A DNA stretch of 24,965 nucleotides. Source: Pseudomonadota bacterium (lineage in GTDB: Bacteria; Pseudomonadota; Alphaproteobacteria; Rhizobiales; Hyphomicrobiaceae). Both the position numbers and the translations under genes were made by a program. The notes under the pieces were generated by a model, which ran no database searches, had not been told where the DNA came from, and saw nothing but the letters and a program-made list of their open reading frames with translations. The stretch covers positions 1 to 24,965 of the forward strand of contig JAEYPL010000095.1 of the NCBI GenBank assembly GCA_023410905.1. The letters run 5' to 3'. Shown piece by piece: positions 7,328 to 14,551 of the stretch (within the stretch, counting starts at the first letter, position 1; each line of letters begins with the position of its first letter).

Positions 7328-9481
7328 ATGGCCAACATCGCTAAGCTGCTGTCGCCTCGGAGCGTCGCAATCATCGGCGCCGCGCCCAAGGGGCAGGGCC
7401 TGCGCGGTCGCATTCTCGAAATTCTCAACGCGCATCCCTTTGCCGGCAGCGTTTATCCCGTGAGCCGTACGCACGGCGAGGTGCAGGGTCTCAAGGCTTA
7501 CCCGACCATCGGTGATGCGCCCGGGCCGGTCGATCTCGCCGTGCTGATCATTCCGGCGGAGTACGTTGTCGACGAGTTGCGCCGCTGCGGTAAAGCAGGC
7601 GTCGGCGCGGTGATCATTCTCTCCTCCGGCTTTGCCGAGGAACCCGGCGAGGCCGGTGCGAAGAAGCAGGCGGAGATCAAGGCTGTCGGTGCCGAGTACG
7701 GCATGGCCGTCATGGGGCCGAACTCGGAAGGCTTCGCCAATCTGCCGCTGTCACTATGCCCGACCTTCAGTCCGGCGGTGGCGCCAGGCGGTCTGCCGCT
7801 TCTGCCGAAGCATCCGCTCGGTGGTCGGCGTGTGTCCGTGGTCGCGCAGAGCGGCGGCATGGGCTTCGGCTTCTATGATCGCGGCCGTCCGAAAGAACTT
7901 GGTTTCAATCTCATCACGACGACCGGCAACGAGGCTTCACTCGAAGTGCTCGATTATGCCGATCATCTCATCGACGATCCGGGCACCGATGTCCTGCTCA
8001 TGCTCGTCGAGGATATCAAGACGGGTGCGAAGTTCTCCGCCGTCGCCGAGAAGGCATTGCGCGCGGGCAAGCCCATTATCCTGAGCAAGATCGGCCAGTC
8101 CGATGCCGGTGCGCGGGCGGCAGCCTCGCACACAGCGGCGCTCGCGGGCTCCTACGCGAGCTTCAGCGCCATGGCGCGCCACTACGGCATGATCGAGGGG
8201 CGCGATCTCGAAGAGATGGTCGATCTCACGCAGGGCTTTCTCGCCGCAGGCCCTGATCTGCCGGCCGGCCGGCGCGTCGGCATCTGCACGGCGTCCGGCG
8301 GTGGCGGTGGCTGGATGGCCGATGCCTGTGCGGCCGCCGGCCTCGAAATTCCCGAGCTCGATGCTGCGACCCGTCGTGAGATCGACAAGATCATTCCGAG
8401 CTACGGCACCTCACAGAACCCCGTGGACGGCACCGCGCAGGCGATCCGCAGCGCGGGTTATGCAGGCCTCGCCGGACGCGTCGCGCCCTCGCCGATGGTG
8501 GATGGTCTCATTGTCGTCATGAGCGGGCGCGCGGGGGAGCATGTCCTCCATGAGCGCGAGGCGCTCATCAAGCTGCGGCGTGAGACGAAAAAGCCCATCT
8601 TCATGTGGAGCTACACGCTTCCCGTGCCGATGACGCTCGAGACGTTGGCCGAGGCTGGCTTCCCGCTCTTCACGAACATGCGCAATGCTGCGGGCACCAT
8701 GGCGGCCATGGCGGAGTACCGTGAGCGGCGCGAGCGCTTTCTCTCGGCACCCGCTGTCATGCAGACAGCCGCGCCCGTGCACGAGCATGCGACCGACATG
8801 CTCGCGAAGAGTCGCCGTGTGCTCACCGAGTTCGACGCGCGCCGCGTGCTGGCAGCTTATGGCGTCGGTACTACGACAGGTCAGTATCTGGCAAAGACCG
8901 CGGATCAGGCAGTGGAAGCTGCTGCGGCCATCGGCGGTCCGGTCGCCATGAAAGTGCAGTCACCTGACATCCTGCACAAGACCGAGGCTGGCGGTGTAGC
9001 GCTCGGCATTGGCGCCGATCGCGTCAGCGAGGTCTTCGCGACCATCATCGAGCGCGCACAGGAATATGATCCCAATGCTGCCATCGATGGCGTGCTCGTG
9101 CAGCCCATGTCGAAGGCCGGTTGCGAAGTCATTCTGGGCATCAACAGCGATCCGCAGTTCGGCCCCATGCTCATGGTCGGCCTCGGCGGCATTCATGTCG
9201 AAGTACTGAAGGACGTAGCATTGGCGCCTGTTCCGCTGACCAAGCCGGCGGCGCTTGCGCTTATCGGCCAGCTGAAGGGCCGCGCGCTGCTCGATGCGCA
9301 GCGTGGTGCACCGGCCGCGGACGTGGATGCGCTCGCCGAGCTGATGGTCCGCCTCTCGCGCTTTGCCGCCGATCATGCCGAAGTCGTCGGCGAGATCGAC
9401 CTCAATCCCGTGTTCGTGCATCCTGAGCGGCAGGGTGTGACGATTGCGGATGCTCTCATCATCCAGCATGGTCACGGCTGA
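7328..9481 (+). CDS. ADP-forming acyl-CoA synthetase (acetate--CoA ligase family), alpha-beta fusion
   Basis: A 717-residue fused NDP-forming CoA ligase. Seen in order: a CoA-binding Rossmann domain (SPRSVAIIGAAPKGQGLRG, 9-27; MGPNSEGFAN, 129-138), a succinyl-CoA-synthetase-like flavodoxin domain (VSVVAQSGGMGFGF, 169-182), the phosphohistidine loop AASHTAALAGSYASF (H268), a second ligase domain with TASGGGGGW (321-329) and NPVDGTAQ, and a C-terminal ATP-grasp domain (about 485-717) with MKVQSPDILHKTEAGGV (541-557, H550) and GEIDLNPVFV. H268 and H550 match the two histidines that relay phosphate in ADP-forming acetyl-CoA synthetases. Reaction: carboxylic acid + CoA + ATP to acyl-CoA + ADP + Pi. 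The 8-nt gap after the large ACAD suggests it loads the acid that those enzymes desaturate. Start: ATG 7328. Confidence 0.9.
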   Translation: MANIAKLLSPRSVAIIGAAPKGQGLRGRILEILNAHPFAGSVYPVSRTHGEVQGLKAYPTIGDAPGPVDLAVLIIPAEYVVDELRRCGKAGVGAVIILSSGFAEEPGEAGAKKQAEIKAVGAEYGMAVMGPNSEGFANLPLSLCPTFSPAVAPGGLPLLPKHPLGGRRVSVVAQSGGMGFGFYDRGRPKELGFNLITTTGNEASLEVLDYADHLIDDPGTDVLLMLVEDIKTGAKFSAVAEKALRAGKPIILSKIGQSDAGARAAASHTAALAGSYASFSAMARHYGMIEGRDLEEMVDLTQGFLAAGPDLPAGRRVGICTASGGGGGWMADACAAAGLEIPELDAATRREIDKIIPSYGTSQNPVDGTAQAIRSAGYAGLAGRVAPSPMVDGLIVVMSGRAGEHVLHEREALIKLRRETKKPIFMWSYTLPVPMTLETLAEAGFPLFTNMRNAAGTMAAMAEYRERRERFLSAPAVMQTAAPVHEHATDMLAKSRRVLTEFDARRVLAAYGVGTTTGQYLAKTADQAVEAAAAIGGPVAMKVQSPDILHKTEAGGVALGIGADRVSEVFATIIERAQEYDPNAAIDGVLVQPMSKAGCEVILGINSDPQFGPMLMVGLGGIHVEVLKDVALAPVPLTKPAALALIGQLKGRALLDAQRGAPAADVDALAELMVRLSRFAADHAEVVGEIDLNPVFVHPERQGVTIADALIIQHGHG

Positions 9482-9519
9482 TCCATGCGCGACCTGATTT
9501 CCTGCTGACGGAGACTGAA

Positions 9520-10317
9520 ATGACGACTTTCACCGACATCACTATCGAGCGCAGCGGGAACATCGCGACCATCGTGATCCAGCGCCCGCCGCACAATTTC
9601 TTCGACATGCCGCTGATCCAGCAGATTGCGGCGGCACTCGAAGGCTTCGACAACGAGATCGATGTGCGCGCGATCGTGCTGGCGAGCGAGGGCAAGTCCT
9701 TCTGCGCCGGCGCCGACTTCGGCGACGGCAGCAGGCTCGATGCGAAGGGCAATCGGCCCGACGAGGCCAGCGCGAACAACTCCGGCCACCTCTATCAGGA
9801 AGCCGTGCGCATTTTCCGCGCGAAGAAGCCGATCATCGCTGCGGTGCAGGGCCCGGCCATCGGCGGCGGTCTCGGGTTGGCAGTGGCGTGCGACTTCCGC
9901 ATTGCCGCGCCTGAGGCACGCTTCTCGGCGAACTTCACGCGCCTCGGTTTTCATCCGGGTTTCGGCTTGACGTACACACTGCCACGCCTCATCGGCATGC
10001 AGCAGGCCGCGAAGATGTTCTACACGAGCCGTCGTCTGACCGGCGAGGAAGCACTCGCCATCGGTCTCGCCGACGAGGTCGTGCCGCTCGCCGAAGTGCG
10101 TACGCGCGCGCAGGCCTTCGCCGCCGAGATCGCAGAGAATGCGCCGATGGCTCTGCAGGCGACGCGCGCGACGATCCGCATGGGCCTTGCCGACAAGGTC
10201 AAGGAACAGACCGATCACGAGCTGAGCCTGCAGCAGAACCTGCGTGCGGCCGACGACTTCAAGGAAGGCGTGAAGGCTTACGCCGAGCGCCGCAAGCCGA
10301 ACTTCACAGGGCGGTAA
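9520..10317 (+). CDS. Enoyl-CoA hydratase/isomerase (crotonase) superfamily protein, atypical active site
   Basis: A 265-residue crotonase-fold protein. Seen: the oxyanion-hole segment KSFCAGADF (59-67), VQGPAIGGGLGLAVACDFR (109-127) and ARFSANFTRLGFHPG (133-147). In rat enoyl-CoA hydratase the two catalytic glutamates lie in GGGCELA and in QPE; by alignment the equivalents here are G119 and F139. Both acids are therefore absent, so hydration of an enoyl-CoA by the standard mechanism is not expected. Isomerase, hydrolase, decarboxylase or C-C-bond activities known in this superfamily remain possible. The protein is not truncated, and the fold motifs are intact. ATG 9520 has ACGGAG upstream with normal spacing, 38 nt after the synthetase gene. 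It belongs to the same operon. Confidence 0.87.
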   Translation: MTTFTDITIERSGNIATIVIQRPPHNFFDMPLIQQIAAALEGFDNEIDVRAIVLASEGKSFCAGADFGDGSRLDAKGNRPDEASANNSGHLYQEAVRIFRAKKPIIAAVQGPAIGGGLGLAVACDFRIAAPEARFSANFTRLGFHPGFGLTYTLPRLIGMQQAAKMFYTSRRLTGEEALAIGLADEVVPLAEVRTRAQAFAAEIAENAPMALQATRATIRMGLADKVKEQTDHELSLQQNLRAADDFKEGVKAYAERRKPNFTGR

Positions 10318-10379
10318 CGCGCCTCGAGATTGGTGCGTTGTGACAACCGGCTCGCTCAATGAAGCCGGTGCAACAGTTG

Positions 10380-10385
10380 AGGAGG
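10380..10385 (+). promoter_or_regulatory. Ribosome binding site fixing the SDR start at 10392
   Basis: AGGAGG with 6 nt to the ATG at 10392. The longer reading frame from ATG 10359 would add 11 residues that precede the SDR fold and lacks such a site. Just upstream, ACCGGCT (10346-10352) pairs with AGCCGGT (10363-10369), a 7-bp hairpin in the enoyl-CoA hydratase/SDR gap with no T-run. Confidence 0.75.
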
Positions 10386-10391
10386 AACACC

Positions 10392-11207
10392 ATGCCTGCG
10401 GGCTACAACGACGATCCGGGTTTGTCCGGCAAGGTCGCCATCATCGCCGGTGGCGGCGCTGCCGGCGACGGCATTGGCAACGGCCGCGCGGCGGCGCTTC
10501 TGCTCGCGTCATCAGGTACGAAGGTGCTCGTCGTCGATCGCGAGTTGGCGCTCGCGCAGCGCACGGTCGACATGATCGCCACGGAAGGCGGCACGGCCGC
10601 GGCCCATGCGGCCGATCTCACGAACGAGAAGCAGTGCAAGACTGTTGTGGAAGCCGCCGTCGACAAGTTCGGCCGCTTGGACTTCCTCGACAACAATATC
10701 GGGATCTCGAGCCGGGGCACCGTCGTCGATGAGCCGCAGTCGACCTGGCAGCAGATGATGCAGGTCAATGTCGAGGCGATGTTCCTCACGTCGAAGTTTG
10801 CCATTCCCGCCATGATCAAGACGGCCGGGCGTGGCGCCATCGTGAATATCTCGTCCATCTCGGCACTGCGTCCGCGCGGGCTCACGATCTACACCACGAC
10901 CAAGGCGGCGATTATCGGCCTGACGCGCGCCATGGCCGTCGATCACGGCAAGGACGGCATTCGCGTGAACTGCATCTGCCCCGGCCCTGTCTACACACCC
11001 ATGGTCTACGCGCGAGGCATGAGCGACAAGGCGCGCGATAATCGCCGCCGCGCATCCTCGCTCGCGATCGAAGGCACGGGCTGGGACATCGGCAATGCCG
11101 TGCGCTTCCTTATGTCGGATCATGCCCGCTACATCACGGGGCAGACGCTCGTCGTGGATGGTGGCGTGACGCTCCAGGCCCCCGAGCGTGAGAGCGAGAG
11201 CGAGTAA
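10392..11207 (+). CDS. SDR family oxidoreductase, first of two related copies
   Basis: A 271-residue classical short-chain dehydrogenase/reductase. Seen: a glycine-rich nucleotide loop GGGAAGDGIGNGRA (20-33), which carries a GNG extension after the usual GxG; an acidic D49 after the second strand (VLVVD), which favours NAD(H) over NADP(H); DNNIGI (100-105) in place of the usual NNAG; Ser154/155; Y167 and K171 (YTTTK); CPGPVYTPM (196-204); and a C-terminal WDIGNAVRFLMSD followed by ITGQTLVVDGG. It should oxidise a hydroxyl group or reduce a carbonyl on a cytoplasmic intermediate; the substrate is unknown. The SDR at 11801 shares the loop extension and the GTGWD..NA..FL.SD C-terminus, so the two look like subfamily paralogues. 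The CMD-like gene starts 23 nt downstream. Confidence 0.9.
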   Translation: MPAGYNDDPGLSGKVAIIAGGGAAGDGIGNGRAAALLLASSGTKVLVVDRELALAQRTVDMIATEGGTAAAHAADLTNEKQCKTVVEAAVDKFGRLDFLDNNIGISSRGTVVDEPQSTWQQMMQVNVEAMFLTSKFAIPAMIKTAGRGAIVNISSISALRPRGLTIYTTTKAAIIGLTRAMAVDHGKDGIRVNCICPGPVYTPMVYARGMSDKARDNRRRASSLAIEGTGWDIGNAVRFLMSDHARYITGQTLVVDGGVTLQAPERESESE

Positions 11208-11230
11208 GCAAGCGTAACGAGGAAACGCCC

Positions 11231-11788
11231 ATGGCCCGCCTGCCCTACATCGAGAAGGCCGATCTCCCGCCCGAGCATCAGGACCTGCTGAAGCGCGAGA
11301 TCACGCTCTACAAGCAGCTCGTGAACAGCCCCAACGCGTTGCGCGCCTTCCAGGGCCTCGGCTATTTCATCCGCCATAAGAGCACAGTCGACACGCGCCT
11401 GCGGGAGCTGGCGATCCTGCAAGTCGGCTGGCTTGCGCGCTCGCCGTACGAATGGTCGCATCACATCAAGCTCGGCTATGAATTTGGCGTCACCGATGCG
11501 GACATCCAGGCGCTCATCGACGACACCGCGGGCAAGGCGACTTCGCTCGGCGATATCGAGCGTCTCGTGCTGCTCGCCGCGCGCGAGGCGACAAATGATG
11601 GCGCCGTAAGCAGCGGCACGTTCGATGCGCTGCGCAAGCACCTATCGAACGAGCATATGATCGACCTCGTGATGACCATCGCATTCTACAATGCGGTCGT
11701 GCGCGTACTCGCGAGCCTCGAGATCGATGTCGAGCCCGACTATCAGAAGTACCTCGAGAAGTATCCATTCCCGAAGACGCCGGCCTGA
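11231..11788 (+). CDS. Carboxymuconolactone decarboxylase family protein
   Basis: A 185-residue all-alpha protein of the CMD/AhpD fold. Seen: RLRELAILQVGWLARSPYEW (57-76) followed by SHH and KLGYEFGVTDADIQAL, the core repeat of the family. The CxxC pair that defines AhpD-type peroxidase partners is absent, so a thiol peroxidase role is unlikely. It is closer to gamma-carboxymuconolactone decarboxylase-like proteins, but many of these are uncharacterised. It sits between two SDR genes (23 nt and 12 nt gaps), which ties it to the same pathway. GAGGA precedes ATG 11231. Reaction not assignable from sequence. Confidence 0.85.
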   Translation: MARLPYIEKADLPPEHQDLLKREITLYKQLVNSPNALRAFQGLGYFIRHKSTVDTRLRELAILQVGWLARSPYEWSHHIKLGYEFGVTDADIQALIDDTAGKATSLGDIERLVLLAAREATNDGAVSSGTFDALRKHLSNEHMIDLVMTIAFYNAVVRVLASLEIDVEPDYQKYLEKYPFPKTPA

Positions 11789-11800
11789 AGGAGCGATCTC

Positions 11801-12610
11801 ATGAGAATGAAGGACAAGGTCACCATCATCATCGGCGCCGGCCAGAGTCCGGGCGAAGGCATGGGAAATGGTCGCGCGACAGCCATGGTCTTCGCACGCG
11901 AAGGCGCGAAGGTGCTCTGCGTCGACAATCGCTTCGAGTCGGCCGAGGAGACGGCGACGATCATCAACAAGGATCACAGCGGTGCGGCGGCGGCATTCAA
12001 GGCCGACGTGATGAAAGACGCCGAGATGAAGGCGGCTGTCGATGAAGCGGTGAAGCGCTGGGGACGTCTGGATACGCTGCATTACAACGTCGGTGTTTCG
12101 CTCGGCGGTGGCGACAAGTCGCCACTCGAGATCACCGAGGAAGCCTTCGACAAGGTGAACGCAATCAATCTGCGCGGCTTCATCATGGCCTGCAAACACG
12201 CGCTGCCGATCATGCGCGAGCAGCGCTCGGGCTCGATCCTGTCGATCTCATCGGTCGCCGCGCTTTCGGCAAGCTACGCGACGGTCGCCTACAAGACGAC
12301 CAAGGCCGGCATGATCGCCTACACGGAGCAGATCGCGCGCCATAACGCCGAGTATGGCGTGCGTGCGAACATCATTCTCCCGGGACTGATGGACACGCCC
12401 ATGGCCGTCGATACGCGCTCGCGCGTGTGGGGACAGCCGCGTGCCGAGGTTGTCGCAGCGCGCAATGCGCGTGTGCCGTTGCGAAAGACCATGGGTACGG
12501 GCTGGGACGTCGCCAATGCGGCCCTTTTCCTCGCTTCGGATGAGGCGAGCTTCATTACGGGAGTGGCTCTGCCCGTCGACGGCGGCGCCTTGTTGCGTTC
12601 CAGCGATTGA
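11801..12610 (+). CDS. SDR family oxidoreductase, second of two related copies
   Basis: A 269-residue classical SDR. Seen: the glycine-rich loop GAGQSPGEGMGNGRA (12-26) with the same GNG extension as the SDR at 10392; D42 after strand two (LCVD), pointing to NAD(H); YNVGVS (95-100) in the NNAG position; SISS (148-151); Y164 and K168 (YKTTK); LPGLMDTPM (193-201); and GTGWDVANAALFLASD with ITGVALPVDGG at the end. Start: ATG 11801 with AAGGAG at 11788-11793 (7 nt), overlapping the CMD stop codon, so translation is likely coupled. It is the last gene of the catabolic block; 179 nt separate it from the ABC importer. Two SDRs could act at different steps or on different stereoisomers; this is inference. 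Confidence 0.9.
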   Translation: MRMKDKVTIIIGAGQSPGEGMGNGRATAMVFAREGAKVLCVDNRFESAEETATIINKDHSGAAAAFKADVMKDAEMKAAVDEAVKRWGRLDTLHYNVGVSLGGGDKSPLEITEEAFDKVNAINLRGFIMACKHALPIMREQRSGSILSISSVAALSASYATVAYKTTKAGMIAYTEQIARHNAEYGVRANIILPGLMDTPMAVDTRSRVWGQPRAEVVAARNARVPLRKTMGTGWDVANAALFLASDEASFITGVALPVDGGALLRSSD

Positions 12611-12789
12611 GGTTCGTACGTTCATTATGACATCGAGCATTGCTCACTGCTCTGTGAGCGACTAGCCTGACCATTCAATAGGATATCCGGCTGGAAGAAC
12701 TGGCCCGCTTAAGTGGCTGGAAGTGAGGATACGCAGGCGGTCGGCGCCCTCAATGTGGCGCCGACAGGGAATAACAAAGGAGGAAACGC
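12611..12789 (+). promoter_or_regulatory. Leader region of the ABC importer with a strong hairpin
   Basis: 179 bases between the second SDR and the binding-protein gene. The clear element is a perfect 9-bp stem, GTCGGCGCC (12740-12748) with GGCGCCGAC (12757-12765) and an 8-nt loop, ending 11 nt before AAGGAGG (12777-12783), the ribosome binding site of the binding-protein gene (6 nt to ATG 12790). A second 6-bp stem, GCTCAC (12642-12647) with GTGAGC (12654-12659), lies early in the gap. GGCTGGAAG occurs twice (12689-12697 and 12715-12723). No T-run follows either stem. The region probably contains the importer's own promoter, but no -35/-10 pair is convincing. Confidence 0.45.
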
Positions 12790-14385
12790 ATGAAAGCAGT
12801 TTGGTTGACGGCGGCAGCACTCGGGCTTGCCGTCGGAATGGGTGACGTGGCGACAGCGTTCGCCCAGAAACCCGGCGGGACGCTCCGCATCTATCATCGC
12901 GATACGCCCGCGAGTGCGTCGCTTCATGAAGAAGCGACCGTCTCGACGCAGCTCCCGTTCATGGCGCTCTACAACAATCTCGTCATCTACGATCAGCAGA
13001 AGAAGACCAACAGCCTCGATACCATCGTGCCCGACCTCGCTTCGAGCTGGTCGTTGGACGACAGCAAGACGAAGCTGACTTTCAAGCTGGTCGACGGCGT
13101 GAAGTGGCATGACGGCAAGCCATTTACGTCCGAGGACGTTAAGTGCACGTTCGACATGCTCCAAGGCAAGAGCAAGAACCGCCTGCGCAAGAACCCGCGC
13201 GCGATCTGGTTCCGCAATCTCAAGGAAGTCACGACGAACGGTCCGCTCGAGGCGACCTTCAATCTCGAGAAGCCGCAGGCAGCCTTCATCGCGCTGCTCG
13301 CATCGGGCTATACGCCGATCTATCCGTGCCACGTCAGCGCCGCCGACATGCGCACCAAACCCGTCGGTACGGGTCCCTTCAAGTTCGCCGAATTCCGCGG
13401 CAACGAAATCATCCGTCTCACCAAGAACCCGGATTACTTCAAGAAGGGATTGCCGCACCTCGACGCCATCGAGATGCGGATCATCACCAACCGCTCGACA
13501 CGCATCCTCGCCTTCCAGGCGGGCGAGTTCGACATGACCTTCTCGCAGGACATCACGATCCCGCTGCTGAAGGACATGGAAAAGCAGGCGCCCAAGGCGA
13601 TCTGCGAGACCAAGCCGCAGTACGTTCACCGCAATCTCATCGTGAATCGTGAAGCGGCACCCTTCGATAATGCGAAGGTCAGAACGGCCATGGCGCTTGC
13701 GCTCGACCGCAAGGCCTTCGTCGACATCCTGACCGAGGGTAAGGGCGACATCGGCGGTGCCATGCTGCCGCTGCCCGAAGGTGGTTGGGGCATGCCGCCC
13801 GAGGAGCTGGCCAAGATGACCGGCTACACGGGTGACGTTACCAAGAACCGGGCTGAAGGCCGCAAGATCATGGAAGGCCTCGGCTACAGCGCCTCAAATC
13901 CGCTGAAGGTGAAGATTGCGACGCGCAACATCGCGATCTATCGCGACCCGGCGGTGATCCTGATTGACCAGCTCAAGCAGATCCACATGGAAGGTGAGCT
14001 CGAGGTCGTCGACACGCCGCTCTGGCACGCCAAAGTCGCGCGCAAGGACTATCAGGTCGGCATGAACCTGACGGGCGTCGCGGTCGACGATCCGGATGCC
14101 AATCTGGTCGAGAACTACGCCTGCAAGTCCGAGCGCAACTACACGAACTACTGCAATCCGGAAGTCGAGAAGCTGATCGAGCAGCAGTCGACGATTTCGG
14201 ACGTGAACGAGCGCAAGAAGATCGTGTGGAAGATCGAGCAGGTGCTCAACGACGATCTCGCACGCCCGGTCATCTATCACGACCGCGCCGCGACCTGCTG
14301 GTGGCCGCACGTGAAGGGCTTCGTCGGTCACGAGAACTCGATCTACAACAACTGGCGCTTCGAGTACGTGTGGCTCGAGAAGTGA
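12790..14385 (+). CDS. ABC transporter periplasmic substrate-binding protein, peptide/nickel family 5
   Basis: A 531-residue family 5 (DppA/OppA-type) binding protein. Seen: a signal peptide, residues 1-25, hydrophobic core WLTAAALGLAVGM and likely cleavage after AFA before QKPGG; no lipobox cysteine, so it should be soluble in the periplasm. The family signature is present as FKLVDGVKWHDGKPFTSEDV, and KPVGTGPFKFAEF follows. It captures the substrate and hands it to the two downstream permeases. Family members bind di- and oligopeptides, nickel chelates, opines, glutathione or other small molecules, so the ligand cannot be named; the neighbouring CoA-dependent enzymes suggest an organic acid or a peptide-linked acid. 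An excellent AAGGAGG precedes ATG 12790. A large hairpin separates it from the permease genes. Confidence 0.93.
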   Translation: MKAVWLTAAALGLAVGMGDVATAFAQKPGGTLRIYHRDTPASASLHEEATVSTQLPFMALYNNLVIYDQQKKTNSLDTIVPDLASSWSLDDSKTKLTFKLVDGVKWHDGKPFTSEDVKCTFDMLQGKSKNRLRKNPRAIWFRNLKEVTTNGPLEATFNLEKPQAAFIALLASGYTPIYPCHVSAADMRTKPVGTGPFKFAEFRGNEIIRLTKNPDYFKKGLPHLDAIEMRIITNRSTRILAFQAGEFDMTFSQDITIPLLKDMEKQAPKAICETKPQYVHRNLIVNREAAPFDNAKVRTAMALALDRKAFVDILTEGKGDIGGAMLPLPEGGWGMPPEELAKMTGYTGDVTKNRAEGRKIMEGLGYSASNPLKVKIATRNIAIYRDPAVILIDQLKQIHMEGELEVVDTPLWHAKVARKDYQVGMNLTGVAVDDPDANLVENYACKSERNYTNYCNPEVEKLIEQQSTISDVNERKKIVWKIEQVLNDDLARPVIYHDRAATCWWPHVKGFVGHENSIYNNWRFEYVWLEK

Positions 14386-14405
14386 TCCCTGATGTTTGAG
14401 CCCTG

Positions 14406-14437
14406 GCACGGCAGGGGATCTCGGTTCCCTGCCGTGC
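14406..14437 (+). promoter_or_regulatory. Strong intercistronic hairpin between binding protein and permease genes
   Basis: GCACGGCAGGG (14406-14416) and CCCTGCCGTGC (14427-14437) form a perfect 11-bp stem, extendable by a G-U and an A-U pair to a 6-nt loop. It begins 20 nt after the binding-protein stop and is not followed by a T-run. A further stem, GCGGC (14481-14485) with GCCGC (14496-14500), lies in the same 166-nt gap. In ABC operons such as malE-malF, a hairpin here protects the upstream mRNA and lowers permease expression; the same role is inferred. Confidence 0.6.
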
Positions 14438-14539
14438 TGGAGCGCATTGGGCTCTGCTTCGGCAAGACGACGAATTGGATGCGGCGGTGCTCGCTGCCGC
14501 GTCCTACCCGACTAAGCCAAAGATGTTCCTGACGACCAG

Positions 14540-14546
14540 AAGGAGG
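14540..14546 (+). promoter_or_regulatory. Ribosome binding site choosing the GTG start at 14552
   Basis: AAGGAGG lies 5 nt before GTG 14552. The only nearby ATG in frame, at 14564, would be 17 nt away, which is too far. The GTG start is therefore preferred for the first permease. Confidence 0.7.
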
Positions 14547-14551
14547 CTCCA

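Noticed and set aside
10359..10391. Upstream ATG (10359) as start of the first SDR
   Set aside because: It has no ribosome site and adds residues outside the SDR fold, while AGGAGG is 6 nt before ATG 10392.
11231..11788. AhpD-like alkylhydroperoxidase
   Set aside because: The CxxC active-site pair of AhpD is absent from the protein.
12689..12723. Operator made of two GGCTGGAAG direct repeats before the importer
   Set aside because: Two 9-base copies 26 bp apart in GC-rich DNA can be chance, and no regulator gene is present to link them to.
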